Positions 1 to 9,072 of a stretch of 64,000 bases of DNA are shown piece after piece. Location: assembly GCA_963756025.1 (NCBI GenBank), contig CAVWMF010000007.1:806001-870000 (forward strand), given 5' to 3'. Each line of letters starts with the position of its first letter. The stretch's first letter is position 1. The translations under genes and the position numbers were made by a program. The notes below the pieces were generated by a model. That model worked only from the letters and a program-made list of their open reading frames with translations. It searched no databases and was not told the DNA's origin. This stretch comes from Bog-473 sp963756025. Its GTDB lineage: Bacteria; Actinomycetota; Acidimicrobiia; Acidimicrobiales; RAAP-2.

Positions 1-35
1 CGACCCCAACGGCCTGATGAAGAAAAGAGGTCGCC

Positions 36-500
36 ATGCCAACGGGATTCGATCACCTGACCCTCGTCGTCACCGATCTGGAGGAGGCCGAACAGTTCTT
101 GGGTGTTCTCGGTTTCGTCCGCGACAAGGCGATCGTGGCGTCCGGAGAGGCCATGGCCTCTTTCATGGGCATACCCGGATGGGAGTCGGATCACGTGACC
201 CTCGTTCTCCGTGGCGCCCCCGTGCGCCAGGAGATTCAACTCCTGCGCTTCCACCATCCGATCGTGGAGATGGACGAACGGTCGGGCTTCCTGGCTCGGT
301 CCGGATTTAACCACGTTTGCTTCCGCGTGGAGGATCTCGACGACACCATCGGGCGCTTCGCCGCACTCGGGCACACCCCAAGAAACACCGTGATGGACTT
401 TCACGACCGACGGTTGATCTTTTTCGACGGACCCGCCGGAGTGGTCGTCGAGCTGGCGGAGTGGAAGATCACCCCGCCGTTGCTCGAAGGCCATAGCTGA
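36..500 (+). CDS. VOC (glyoxalase/bleomycin-resistance) family protein
   Basis: A 154-residue protein with the two beta-alpha-beta-beta-beta modules of the vicinal oxygen chelate fold. The first module opens with FDHLTLVV, the second with FNHVCFRVEDLDD, and the protein ends with VVVELAEW. The metal-ligand positions of the family (His near residue 7, His in the second module, Glu near residue 143) are all present, so it may bind a metal. The substrate cannot be read; VOC proteins include dioxygenases, lyases and resistance proteins. The start is an ATG with AGAGG eight bases upstream. Nothing downstream looks cotranscribed, and only 35 bases precede it in the window. Confidence 0.85.
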   Translation: MPTGFDHLTLVVTDLEEAEQFLGVLGFVRDKAIVASGEAMASFMGIPGWESDHVTLVLRGAPVRQEIQLLRFHHPIVEMDERSGFLARSGFNHVCFRVEDLDDTIGRFAALGHTPRNTVMDFHDRRLIFFDGPAGVVVELAEWKITPPLLEGHS

Positions 501-858
501 TACGACGGCGGTCCAGGCTCCATGGCCAGATCAGCGCCCTGGTCCGACGCTGAAGGACGAGCAGAGCCCGAAGATCACAAGTCGATCCTCGATCGCGAGT
601 CATGTGAGCCTTCGGGTACTTCCAAACGTTCGACTGAGGTCGTCCCGTTATGCGGAGCATCCCACCCCGGCGGACGGGGACTGGCAAGTCCTCTCAATAG
701 CCCATTGTGTGGGACCACCACTTCAGCCGACGGCTCTCACCGAACACTTCGGCGCCGCCCACCGCTCCTCTGCCATAGCAACGCAGAGTCTTTCGCAAAG
801 CCCCAGGGCCTTGCACGCATGTATCAGTTTCCTATCGGAGAACTTCCCGGTACCGCAT

Positions 859-1245
859 TCATCGAGCTGCGGACGAGTGACCCTTCTCACCCACGCCTGG
901 GACGACGCCGTCGCGACCGGACAGCCGACCGACCTCGACCCGGAACTGGCGGAATACACACTCGCGTTCTCGCAACAGATGATGAGCCGCCCTGGACTCC
1001 GCGATGATGGTCTTCCATACGGCGAGGAGGAGCCCTGCACCCATCTCCTCCGGGGAGAGATGCTTGTTAGCGGCTAGTTCCCTCGTGAAATAGACGCATC
1101 CATCGACCACTGTGAAGCCACCCTCCAAGATCTCTCTCAGTTCGTCATGCAAAACGACGCCGTGCTGAATGAGGTCTTGGGCAGCATCACGGAGCCGTTG
1201 CATCGGTTCGTTCATGACCTCATGCATCATGTGAACAGTATGCAC
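859..1245 (-). CDS. Hypothetical protein, uncertain
   Basis: A 128-residue open frame with protein-like composition in its first 90 residues (alternating acidic and hydrophobic helices, for example LRDAAQDLIQHGVVLHDEL). I recognise no family. Frames on the opposite strand overlap it and look like shadows because they are rich in Arg, Ser and Pro. There is no clear ribosome binding site. It may equally be a remnant. Confidence 0.3.
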   Translation of the reverse strand: MHTVHMMHEVMNEPMQRLRDAAQDLIQHGVVLHDELREILEGGFTVVDGCVYFTRELAANKHLSPEEMGAGLLLAVWKTIIAESRAAHHLLRERECVFRQFRVEVGRLSGRDGVVPGVGEKGHSSAAR

Positions 1246-1326
1246 ATCGTCGACGGCGAAGAACGGTCAAGTCCCTGTAGCAAAGAGCCGTGCCGCAATA
1301 CGTATCCACTTCGTGTGGCCATCTAT

Positions 1327-1428
1327 GACCTCTCCCCATTATTGCGGGTTGCGATTACGCAAACGACCGGGTAGGAGGTAAATAAGCCTCAGGGCGAGTG
1401 AAAGGGGATAATACATTTGGGAGCCGCC
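1327..1428 (+). repeat. Degenerate dispersed repeat, copy 1
   Basis: This copy carries the order: CTCCCCATTATTGCGGGTT, then GCGATTACGCAAACGACCG, then GGTAGGAGGTAAATAAGCC, then GGGGATAATACATTTGGG. The same order, with substitutions, appears near 2020-2115 and 3997-4078; only the first half appears near 24443. The AGGAGGTAA and GGATAAT segments are the best conserved. Its nature is unknown; it could be the end of a lost mobile element or a structured intergenic element. Confidence 0.55.
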
Positions 1429-1474
1429 CGGATCCTAGTGAGCTGTCCTCGGTGATACGCCCATAACCCGGCAT

Positions 1475-1502
1475 CAGACGGGGCTACCCCCAATGGGACG
1501 TT
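1475..1502 (+). repeat. 28-bp exact repeat, copy A
   Basis: The 28 bases starting CAGACGGGGCTACCCCCAAT are repeated exactly and in the same orientation at 8357-8384. The core GGGGCTACCCC is itself nearly palindromic. Neither copy lies in a gene I would call. Confidence 0.7.
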
Positions 1503-2019
1503 TTGCTCGCAGTTCGGGGGACACCCGCTGTCCCAGTTGACGTTCCTTGAGTTCTATTGGTCGAAGGAACGCCTTCTTGGAAGGTGTCTCGACGATGCAT
1601 CTACGATCCGACATGGCCCGTTCCCGCATGGGGTTCCGGTCACGGCTTTCATTTCTTGGTGCCACAGGCGGAAGGATCAGCGGTGGTGCCAGCTGGCGCT
1701 GCGCCTCCCTTGTTCGAGCCTGACCGTAGTCGGCGAATCGTCGAATCATGCTCCGTTCCCATCGTCCTGGGGGTCTTTGGTCCATCCAACGTTCGCGAGG
1801 CCATAGAAGCCGTTCGACGACCCCATGGCGCCGATTCTGAAACCAAGACCAGTAGGAACGATGACCGCCGTAGGAAGGGTCCCGAAAAGGTGCGGCTCTT
1901 CATTGAGCGGGCTCGATCGGAGATCCGATTGTCCCGTTCGCCAGGATGACATGTGTGGCTCATGCCGCATTGAGTTGCGTGGACGGGTCGCAGCGCGATA
2001 GTGCCACACAGTGAGAGCC

Positions 2020-2115
2020 ACTGTCCCATCATCGTGCGATCTCACACGGCAAACGACGGGGCAGGAGGTAAATAGGCCGCATAGCGAGCCACACCGGATA
2101 ACACTTGGCGAGCAG
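2020..2115 (+). repeat. Degenerate dispersed repeat, copy 2
   Basis: Contains TCCCATCATCGTGCGATCTC, GGCAAACGACGGGGCAGGAG, GTAAATAGGC and CCGGATAACACTTGG in the same order as copy 1. Confidence 0.55.
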
Positions 2116-2378
2116 GCACGGCTGGGTGTGGCACTGACATTTGCCACCCTTTGCTTGGCTGCGGCCAGTCGAATGCTCACTCATGCAAGGCGTCCTCATT
2201 GCCTTGTTCTGGGTTGCTGGTGTCGACCCCGTAACCGGGAGAACCGGTGCCCATCCCACACTTCTGAGCCGTCGTCCTTGATACGCCCTTAACCGGACTG
2301 TAATACCCAAGTCTCGCTCGGTCTCGGCACCTAGATTTCACTTGCGGCGTCGTCAAGGGGAAGAGCGAACCATCGGCC

Positions 2379-3608
2379 GTGGATAGCGTCGCGGAACTGG
2401 TGGGCGACGACCCCGTGATGCCGCCCGTGTACGTTTTATACGTGGTGTCGACTCGGGACGCAGGAACTTTGAGGAGCGGGACTGAAGTTCTCGTGATCGG
2501 TGCCGGCCCCTATGGCATGGCGACAGCCGCTCGGGCGATTGAGCGTGGCATCGAAACGACCGTCGTCGGCGAACCCATGTCCTTTTGGAAGAAGCACATG
2601 CCCAAGGGAATGTACTTGCGCTCAGGCCCCGATTGGCATCTCGATGCGGCAGGCGTACACACCTTCGAGGCGTATCTCGAGGAAGTGGGGATTGCGCTCA
2701 GCGAGGTCGACCCTGTCCCTATCCGAGTGTTCCTCGACTACGCCGCCTGGTTCCAGGACAACAAAGGAGTTATGGCGCGGACGAACCTCGTCAGCCAACT
2801 CACACACAATGGCAGGACATTCGAAGCGCTCCTTGGCGACGGTGAGCGGATCACGGCCGAAGCGGTGGTGGTTGCGCCGGGGATCCGTCACTTCCAACAG
2901 CTGCCTCCGTGGGCCGATGCGGTCTCGCCCGAAGTGGCCGCGCATACTGTCGATGAAGTAGACCTCGAAGATCTCCGCGGCGCGCGCGTGCTCATCGTGG
3001 GTGGCCGTCAGAGCGCCTACGAATGGGCCGCGCTGATCGGTGAACAAGGGGCGGAGCGGATCGACATCGTCCACCGCCATGATGTCCCCTTATTCGAGCG
3101 TGTCAGCTGGAAGTTCGTGGACGAGTACGTCGACTCCATGCTGGCCGTGCCTGGGTGGTGGCGGGTTTTGCCCCATTCCGAACGCGAGCGGATAGCGCGG
3201 CAGTTCTGGGAGGTTGGCCGCCTGACCCTGGAATGGTGGCTCATCCCACGCCTCGCTACCGACCAATTCCATCGTTGGCCGGGCACATCGGTCACCAACG
3301 TCAGAGAAAAAGCCGGAGCCGTGGTGGCTGATCTGTCGAACGGCGAACGCCTATCCGTCGACCGCATCGTCTTCGCCACTGGATACAAAGCCGACCTACC
3401 CAGCGTTCCATACCTCAGCGGTCTGGTTGACAAGGTCGATCTGGTCGACGGTTTCCCTGCACTCGACGAGGCGTTCCAGTCAAGCATCTCCGGCCTCTAC
3501 ATAACCGGCTTCGCTGCGACAAGGGACTTCGGACCATTCCTCGGGTTCACCAAGGCTTGCCCGGCGGCCGCCACGCTTATCGTCGAGAGCCTTCTCCGTC
3601 GTACGTGA
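2379..3608 (+). CDS. FAD/NAD(P)-dependent flavoprotein monooxygenase-like oxidoreductase
   Basis: A 409-residue two-dinucleotide-fold flavoprotein. The FAD-binding motif VIGAGPYGMATAARA lies at about residues 39-53. A second Rossmann motif, VLIVGGRQSAYEWA, is near residue 205 and would bind NAD(P)H. The C-terminal half carries the FATGYKADLP motif typical of flavin monooxygenases and ornithine hydroxylase-like proteins. The length fits this group. It probably hydroxylates or oxidises a small molecule, but the substrate cannot be inferred. The frame opens at a GTG; ATG at 2418 is an alternative because the first 30 residues are not part of the fold. It stands alone, flanked by repeat copies 2 and 3. 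Confidence 0.8.
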   Translation: MDSVAELVGDDPVMPPVYVLYVVSTRDAGTLRSGTEVLVIGAGPYGMATAARAIERGIETTVVGEPMSFWKKHMPKGMYLRSGPDWHLDAAGVHTFEAYLEEVGIALSEVDPVPIRVFLDYAAWFQDNKGVMARTNLVSQLTHNGRTFEALLGDGERITAEAVVVAPGIRHFQQLPPWADAVSPEVAAHTVDEVDLEDLRGARVLIVGGRQSAYEWAALIGEQGAERIDIVHRHDVPLFERVSWKFVDEYVDSMLAVPGWWRVLPHSERERIARQFWEVGRLTLEWWLIPRLATDQFHRWPGTSVTNVREKAGAVVADLSNGERLSVDRIVFATGYKADLPSVPYLSGLVDKVDLVDGFPALDEAFQSSISGLYITGFAATRDFGPFLGFTKACPAAATLIVESLLRRT

Positions 3609-4106
3609 CGGTTGACTTGCAGTTCGACTGAGTGGGCAACCCCAAGAGTTTTCCTCAGATGAACGCGGCTTTGCCCAGCGAAGAGGGATGGGTCAGGCTG
3701 AATCCAGGACACCATCGACTTATCGTGTCGCTCAGACCCCCCGCCATTCGGACCATAGGAGTGCCCGTGTTCGTCGAATCTCCATCGATTGGGAGTGAGG
3801 TAGCCGCGGACTTTCGCGGGCATGGGCTTTGATGCTCCGATAAACCCGTCGACCCTCGCCCCCCCGTCTTCGGCGCCGCACATACCGCAGACGGCGATCA
3901 GACCGTGGATGCCCATGGCACCGATGGATACCTGACGCTCAGTCGTATCGTTTTTGGGCTGCAACAGGTGGCCATCCGAGTTGGCTCTCTAGGACCCTCC
4001 CCATCATCTCGCGATCTCAGAATGCATACGGGGGGGCAGGAGGTAATGGAGGCTCAGAGGGGGATAATTCATTTGGTATTGGCGTGATTAGGTCGGGCGC
4101 ACCCGC
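3609..4106. other. Intergenic region holding repeat copy 3
   Basis: No convincing gene on either strand. The only structure seen is dispersed repeat copy 3 at 3997-4078. Confidence 0.5.
3997..4078 (+). repeat. Degenerate dispersed repeat, copy 3
   Basis: Contains ACCCTCCCCATCATCTCGCG, GGGGGGCAGGAGGTAATGG and GGGGGATAATTCATTTGG in the order seen in copies 1 and 2. Confidence 0.55.
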
Positions 4107-5027
4107 CTACCCGCTCGATGGGTCGGCTGAGGCCGGTCGAACTACATGACGCGCTCGGTACTCGGCGGAGTGGTCTTGGCGATCAACAAAGCGCCGTAGG
4201 AGGTTGTCCTGGGTGTAGGTAGCCACTAGACGCCCGTCCAGTGCCCAGACGTTGCAGCGACCGTGGGTCCGGCCACGACCGGCCCAGATCGACTCGTTGG
4301 CCAAGAGGAGCCACTCGTCGGCGTCGAAACGCTCGTGGAAGTTCAGGGTGTGCGACACCACGCCCGTCGAGATCGTCCGGTGCGCCTGAGCCTGATTTAC
4401 CCCCGCGTGGGGCAGCATGGCAGTTCCGATGAGCCAACCGTCGGTCGCCCACGACAGGATGGCTTGATTGACCACGGGCGCGTAGCTGGCAGTGAACCGG
4501 GTCCAAATGTTCTGCAGGGCGGCTCCGACTGGCTGATCCGCGCTCCACACGTCGATCTCATCGACGATGCGCGCCTCGGCGCCGGGGAATACCAACCCCT
4601 TGGGGCTTTGAGGGACTTCGTCGGGACCGGGCACATCGGGCATCGCTACGGCCTCAGTATGGCGGATGAGATCCGGCTCATCTGTGCTCCACAAGATGAG
4701 ACCGCGAGACATGATCTTTTCGTGCTGCGAGTACGTGACGGTGTCAGAACCGAGGGTGCGTCCATCGTGCATCCGCTCGACGTGATACTGAATGGGCAGG
4801 GCATAGTCGCCGGCCCTAGCAAATATCGCGTGGATCGACTTCACTTCCATCACGTCCTCGCGACCGTCGTTTCGGTCGATGTGCGCGGCCATGATCATCT
4901 GGGCCAGGATCTGGCCACCGAAGACAACGTTGCGGAGCACTCCGCCGTGCTCGGGTTGCCCTTCGTAGAGGTGGTCGCCCACGTGATCCAGCTGCAGCAT
5001 CCTGGGCAGATCGCTGACATCGATCAT
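4107..5027 (-). CDS. Acyl-CoA thioesterase II (TesB-like, double hotdog)
   Basis: A 306-residue protein with two hotdog domains. The N-terminal domain has GGVLRNVVFGGQILAQ (residues about 28-43) and the SIHAIFARAGDY segment that matches the TesB SVHAYFLRPGD region. The C-terminal domain has LSWATDGWLIGTAM, VVSHTLNFHERFDADEW and a final TYTQDNLLRR stretch, covering the regions where TesB has its Asp, Thr and Gln catalytic residues. It should hydrolyse acyl-CoA to fatty acid and CoA in the cytoplasm. I chose the ATG at 5027 because GGGAAGG precedes it by seven bases; ATGs at 5045 and 5048 are alternatives. The next feature on the other side is an IS110 remnant. Confidence 0.85.
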   Translation of the reverse strand: MIDVSDLPRMLQLDHVGDHLYEGQPEHGGVLRNVVFGGQILAQMIMAAHIDRNDGREDVMEVKSIHAIFARAGDYALPIQYHVERMHDGRTLGSDTVTYSQHEKIMSRGLILWSTDEPDLIRHTEAVAMPDVPGPDEVPQSPKGLVFPGAEARIVDEIDVWSADQPVGAALQNIWTRFTASYAPVVNQAILSWATDGWLIGTAMLPHAGVNQAQAHRTISTGVVSHTLNFHERFDADEWLLLANESIWAGRGRTHGRCNVWALDGRLVATYTQDNLLRRFVDRQDHSAEYRARHVVRPASADPSSG

Positions 5028-5270
5028 CGAGGGATACCTTCCCATCACTCAGGCATTGCGCGGGGTAGGACGGACGTTACTAGAGGCCTCGCCGCAGCGG
5101 GACGTTCGACGATGCGCCCGTCGAAGGGGGACGGAAACGTCGAATCTATGCGGGTTTGCGTGTCGCTCGGTCTTCGGCCCGTAAGGGACGAGTCCAAGCC
5201 CTCACCCAGATGCGCAATCTTGTCTCCACCGACTCCAGAGTCCATCCGGTCCGAGCCTCGAGGCCTCAAT

Positions 5271-5747
5271 GTGTTCCACCTCCTCGAGCGGGCCTCGACC
5301 TATCGGCCCGGAACCAGGCGAGTCATCGAACTCGAAGAGGAAATCACCGAGATCGACGCCATCTTGAAGTCCTTGGTCAACGAGACAGCGCCCCATTTGG
5401 TCTCCACGCTTGGCATCGGGACCGACGCCGCTTCGGCGCTGCTCGTCGCGGCCGGCGACAATCCGCAACGACTGCGCAGTGAGGCCGCCTTCGCACACCT
5501 CTGCGGCGCGTCACCGCTCGATGCCAGTAGCGGGAAGAACCAACGACATCGACTCAACCGCAGTGGCGATCGTCAGGCCAACTCCGCGCTCTGGCACATC
5601 GTGCTCACCCGCATGGTTTACGACTCTCGAACCCTCGAATACATCGACCGTCGCAGGAAGGAAGGCAAAACGAAGAAGGAAGCGGTGCGATGTCTGAAGC
5701 GCCACGTCGCTCGCGAGGTCGACGCCCTTCTGCCTCACGACAACTAG
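5271..5747 (+). pseudogene. IS110-family transposase, C-terminal remnant
   Basis: About 158 codons that match the C-terminal Transposase_20 part of IS110/IS1111 transposases. Visible markers are STLGIGTDAASALLVAAGDN, LRSEAAFAHLCGASPLDASS and LNRSGDRQANSALWHIVLTR. The N-terminal DEDD/RuvC-like catalytic domain is missing. A longer open frame runs back to 4263 across the tesB-like gene, but that stretch is an antisense shadow. No partner end or terminal repeat could be found, so this is a dead fragment. Confidence 0.8.
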
Positions 5748-5816
5748 CTAGGACTTGACAGCCCATCGGAGCCTTCGGGGATAGGTGCGGAGCGATTCAT
5801 GTCGGCTTATGGCGAG

Positions 5817-6389
5817 TCAACCCCAGGTTGAGGCTCCTTTTGCAAGTGCTTCACGTAACGCCTCTTGAGACCCGAGAAACTCGCCCGATAGAGGCAAGTC
5901 GTTTGCTCTTCTGATCGTAATGAGCCCCCCCAGGCTCGACACCTTGCCAGGCGAATCCTTAACGGTGGCTTCAGCGATTTCCGACCAAGGAATCAGGAAG
6001 GATCCTTTCGCCATCGCAAACCCCGCACTCCACCAGCGGTTCGGGCGCCACGAGATGCCATCTTTTCGTACATCCATCCGGCCGAAGGCGTTGTCGATGG
6101 CCAAAAGTCGCCGGATCCACGCCCGCTTTAGCCGGAGGGATGAAAAGGCTGCTCGTTGCAGCTCGCGGCGCCGAAAGACGACCATCCCGTTCCATAGGTC
6201 CGGGGTTCGGGCAAAGTCGCGACGGGACTGCTGGATCGCATAGCTCCACGCTACCGCGCTGAGCCCCAGAGCGGCACCCAAGACGATCAGAAGGTTGCTC
6301 GCCCCGCTCAGGGCAGCCCGCGCTATCCAAGCCCCTGCTGCGGCTGCGAAAAGGGCAAAGCGCAACCAGGAGCGTCGTCGGTCAGTCAA
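5817..6389 (-). CDS. Membrane-anchored hypothetical protein
   Basis: A 190-residue protein with two adjacent hydrophobic segments near the N-terminus (about residues 10-27 and 32-52, the second being NLLIVLGAALGLSAVAW). A cytosolic C-terminal part follows, with alternating strands such as FLIPWSEIAEATVK and GGLITIRRA. This resembles the bacterial PH-like domains attached to two membrane helices, but I cannot name a family. It stands alone on its strand. Confidence 0.6.
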   Translation of the reverse strand: MTDRRRSWLRFALFAAAAGAWIARAALSGASNLLIVLGAALGLSAVAWSYAIQQSRRDFARTPDLWNGMVVFRRRELQRAAFSSLRLKRAWIRRLLAIDNAFGRMDVRKDGISWRPNRWWSAGFAMAKGSFLIPWSEIAEATVKDSPGKVSSLGGLITIRRANDLPLSGEFLGSQEALREALAKGASTWG

Positions 6390-6569
6390 CTCGTCGATTT
6401 CCGGACCTTGGCTTTATGAAGCCTAAGGATGCCACCATCGCGATCGAGAAGCAGACACCGGTGTTCAAGATGCCGAGTTGATATGTCCCCATGGTGCCGT
6501 GCTGGCCCCACCCTCCTGGCGGTTGGAGGCAGGCCTGCGTGTTCCTTCCAACTCAGATAGACAATCTGA

Positions 6570-7046
6570 ATGGAGTCCCGCTACGACCCGGCTCAGCTAC
6601 CGGATATTCGAGAGATTCGTTCGACTTGGTCAGGTCCGGGAGTCGAGTCCACGGGTCTATGGACCTACCTCAACTTCAAGGGCTCGATGCAACTCGCCTA
6701 CGGCTTCTCATCCCTCTTCTGGCCCGACTTTGTCGAAGTCGAGGGCGCCTTGATCCTGGCCGAGGAGTACACCGAGGAGGGTTTTCAGACCTGGTACAGG
6801 CACTTTCACGGGGACTTGACGGCCATCGAAAAGATGATGAACCACGTCCACCTTGAAGACTTGTTCATGAATGCCCCAGCCGATGACGACCTTGGCGAGC
6901 AGGTCTGGGACACCGTTCTCTCGGTCCTCGAATCCTGTTGGAAGGCGGCAGTTGCAGCCCGATTCCCAGGAGAACCAGTGGTCGTTGAATCGTGGGATCC
7001 CGAGGACGGGTCCACGCCTCAACTGTTGGTCTACCGGCGACGATAG
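6570..7046 (+). CDS. Hypothetical acidic protein
   Basis: A 158-residue, acidic, aromatic-rich protein of regular composition (for example LWTYLNFKGSMQLAYGFSS and EEYTEEGFQTWYRHFHGD). The codon use looks coding. I recognise no domain, signal peptide or membrane helix. The ATG has no strong ribosome binding site. Its size and acidity resemble immunity or adaptor proteins, but nothing specific supports that. Confidence 0.55.
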   Translation: MESRYDPAQLPDIREIRSTWSGPGVESTGLWTYLNFKGSMQLAYGFSSLFWPDFVEVEGALILAEEYTEEGFQTWYRHFHGDLTAIEKMMNHVHLEDLFMNAPADDDLGEQVWDTVLSVLESCWKAAVAARFPGEPVVVESWDPEDGSTPQLLVYRRR

Positions 7047-7136
7047 CGTCACGGGTGGCTATCCCCGGGCTGCCGAATACCCGCGCACAGGTCCGGCGTT
7101 CGGGGCTAGAGCCAGTACTCGATTTAGGATCTGAAG

Positions 7137-7477
7137 GTGGCAGTTTCCGTTTACGAGCCGGTCTGGTCTCAGAGCGAACTCCCTAGAGCGGCGATGAATG
7201 CCCGTCGCAACACCCTCACGGGCACCCTGGCAATTAAGGACGGAGACGTGAGCTTCTCAACGAAGGATCGTGCGATTGACCTCCATCCGGTGCTGTTCGT
7301 CCAAATGGGACGCCGAGGTGCCGACTTTATGAATCGATGGATTGACTTCGATATGGAAGCCCAGAACAGCCCTCCACCGTCTACCTCAATGACGGAGGGT
7401 GGAGAGGTTGGCGTCCAATACTTGCGAGAACCAATCGCCGGATTGTGGCCGATTTATCGGCGGCTATGCGCCGCTGA
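7137..7477 (+). pseudogene. Hypothetical gene with probable frameshift
   Basis: The first 65 codons from GTG 7137 read as plausible beta-rich protein (DGDVSFSTKDRAIDLHP). Near 7345-7385 the protein-like signal moves to another frame. That frame then reads STVYLNDGGWRGWRP and ends at TGA 7475-7477 with IVADLSAAMRR. The original frame continues open but becomes Pro/Ser-rich. This suggests one gene of about 112 codons broken by an indel. Family unknown. Confidence 0.4.
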
Positions 7478-7505
7478 ACCGGCGAGCTGGGGCAGCTCTC
7501 AAGGA

Positions 7506-7757
7506 CTACGCGCAATCTGGGCAGCAGTGACTCTCGCCGACCGACTTCCATCCCATTTCCCTCGCTGCCGCTTGAGCCGTCACCCCATACGTGCGCTCTG
7601 CTTCGGCGATTCCGAGCCGGTCGTAAGTGTGCTTGACAGCATCAGGGAGACCCTCGAGCTTCGCCGGAGTCGTCCCCGGGATCCGGCGTTCACGCCCGCA
7701 GACAACGCACTTGATCGTGTTGGGGTCAATCCATACGGGGCCGAGGATACCTGTCAC
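7506..7757 (-). CDS. Small CxxC zinc-ribbon-like protein
   Basis: An 83-residue protein with two cysteine pairs, KCVVCG near residue 17 and HCCPDC at the C-terminus. A helical, charged stretch separates them (AVKHTYDRLGIAEAERTYG). The arrangement suggests a zinc-binding ribbon. The start is GTG with an AGGATC-like site upstream. A + strand frame overlaps but looks less like protein here. No family name can be given. Confidence 0.45.
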   Translation of the reverse strand: MTGILGPVWIDPNTIKCVVCGRERRIPGTTPAKLEGLPDAVKHTYDRLGIAEAERTYGVTAQAAAREMGWKSVGESHCCPDCA

Positions 7758-7846
7758 CGGATGAGAGATCCTCGGAACACCGAAATCCCGAAGCGTCCCA
7801 CCGACGGTATGGGATGGGCTATAAGCAGTCGGATACTCCGCCGGTC

Positions 7847-8239
7847 TTAGCCCTGGGGTGCGAAGAACTCAAGTGCGATGTTGTCGGGATCCCGAAACGA
7901 CAATGCCGAGTAGTCAGGCGTGTCCACGATGCCACCGTTGGGGATGCCGAGTTCGTTCAGACGGATTTCCCATGCCTTCAACTCATCGCGGTTGGCACAG
8001 CCGAAAGCCAGATGATCGAGCCCCGGCCGCCGCTCGTTGAACGGCTCAGTGCTGTCCAAGTCAGGGAACTGAGTGACGCCAACGATTGTGCCGCCTGTAA
8101 GCCAAGCGACGCGCTGGAACGGACCTTTGTCCTCGTCAAGGATTGGGTCCGAACCGAACAGATTCTTGTACCAAGGCACACTCCGTTCAAGGCTCGTAAC
8201 CGTTAGCGCTACGTGAGTAATCGCAGGGAACTCAGGCAT
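7847..8239 (-). CDS. VOC (glyoxalase-like) family protein
   Basis: A 130-residue VOC protein. The first module begins ITHVALTVTSLERSVPWYKN, the second contains PGLDHLAFGCANRDEL, and the end is DPDNIALEFFAP. These give the His/His/Glu positions of the metal site. It resembles glyoxalase or dioxygenase-like proteins that act on small molecules; the substrate is unknown. The start is the ATG at 8239, just after GGGGAGAAAGAG, rather than the longer frame to 8323. It is unrelated in sequence detail to the VOC gene at the left end of the window. Confidence 0.85.
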   Translation of the reverse strand: MPEFPAITHVALTVTSLERSVPWYKNLFGSDPILDEDKGPFQRVAWLTGGTIVGVTQFPDLDSTEPFNERRPGLDHLAFGCANRDELKAWEIRLNELGIPNGGIVDTPDYSALSFRDPDNIALEFFAPQG

Positions 8240-8356
8240 CTCTTTCTCCCCTTCGCCTTGGACGCAGCGAATGCTACCTCTTTGGCTGGCAACTCTCGGG
8301 GAGTAAAAGCTATCTGTCAGCACCAGTCGCCGCGCTAACTGAGGCCCCAGTCCCGG

Positions 8357-8384
8357 CAGACGGGGCTACCCCCAATGGGACGTT
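8357..8384 (+). repeat. 28-bp exact repeat, copy B
   Basis: Identical to 1475-1502 in the same orientation. It lies 60 bases upstream of the broken STAS gene. Confidence 0.7.
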
Positions 8385-8446
8385 GCCGCCGTAGGAATCC
8401 ATCCTGGTTGAAAAAACGGCCCGCGGGTGTTTTCCTCGGAGGCACA

Positions 8447-8831
8447 ATGTCAGTCGACGAGAGCTGGTCCAACGTCGAGCAGGAGTTGTCGAGGCCCGGC
8501 TTCAGCGAAGCTCGCATTACCGAGCCGCTCCAAGTCCTCGTCAGTTGGATGGAAACGTCGCTGTCGTGACGGCCATTGGCGAGATTGACCTGGCGACTGC
8601 TCCACTTCTCGCTGAGCAGCTTGGGAGATCGACATGGATCTGCGGAGCGATCTCGTAGGCGATCTGAGTCGGGTGACGTTCCTCGACTCGACGGGACTCT
8701 CAGTTCTGGTCAGCACACAACCGGGTGAAGGAGGGAGGGGAAACTTCTTGATATTTGGCTCAACTCCGCAGATCCGGCGTTTGTTCGAGATCACGGGTTT
8801 GACCACGGTCCTGACGACCATCCCCTTGTGA
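8447..8831 (+). pseudogene. STAS-domain anti-sigma factor antagonist, frameshifted
   Basis: Three frames together give the anti-anti-sigma fold. The stretch from 8539 reads NVAVVTAIGEIDLATAPLLA. The frame at 8634 reads DLSRVTFLDSTGLSVLVS and then FLIFGSTPQIRRLFEITGL. DSTGL is the conserved loop whose serine is phosphorylated in SpoIIAA/RsbV proteins. At least one shift is needed near 8625-8634, and the N-terminus is also out of frame. No cognate kinase lies nearby. It is either a decayed regulator or the product of sequence errors. Confidence 0.65.
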
Positions 8832-9072
8832 CGATGGTTCGAGCAACGGCCAATCCGGTCAATGGCGTGTCAGTCGTCATTCGGCCTCGACGGTCCACGC
8901 GAGACGCGACTGATCTTTAGGGTTCTGGTGACCGTTCTGTTGCTTACCCTCGGCCCGCGGTGACCACGGTGGTTCTGCTCGCGGAAGGCAGCAATTCGGC
9001 CATAGGGCAGCGATGCGGCGTCACGGGGCGATATGGGCGACACCTTTACTCTGCGTGCGCCTGCGTTCCGTC

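Larger units (their letters stand above)
1246..2378. other. Gene-poor region with repeat copies
   Basis: About 1.1 kb with no convincing gene. The open frames are Arg/Ser/Pro-rich shadows. It holds two copies of the dispersed repeat and one copy of a 28-bp exact repeat, listed separately. Confidence 0.5.

Noticed and set aside
604..1077. 157-residue + strand gene
   Set aside because: Low-quality composition and no ribosome site. The minus-strand frame over the same bases looks more coding, and even that is doubtful.
4263..5270. Long + strand frame running into the IS110 remnant as one 494-residue protein
   Set aside because: The first 330 codons lie antisense to a clear TesB-like gene and have no family features. 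Only the C-terminal part is transposase.
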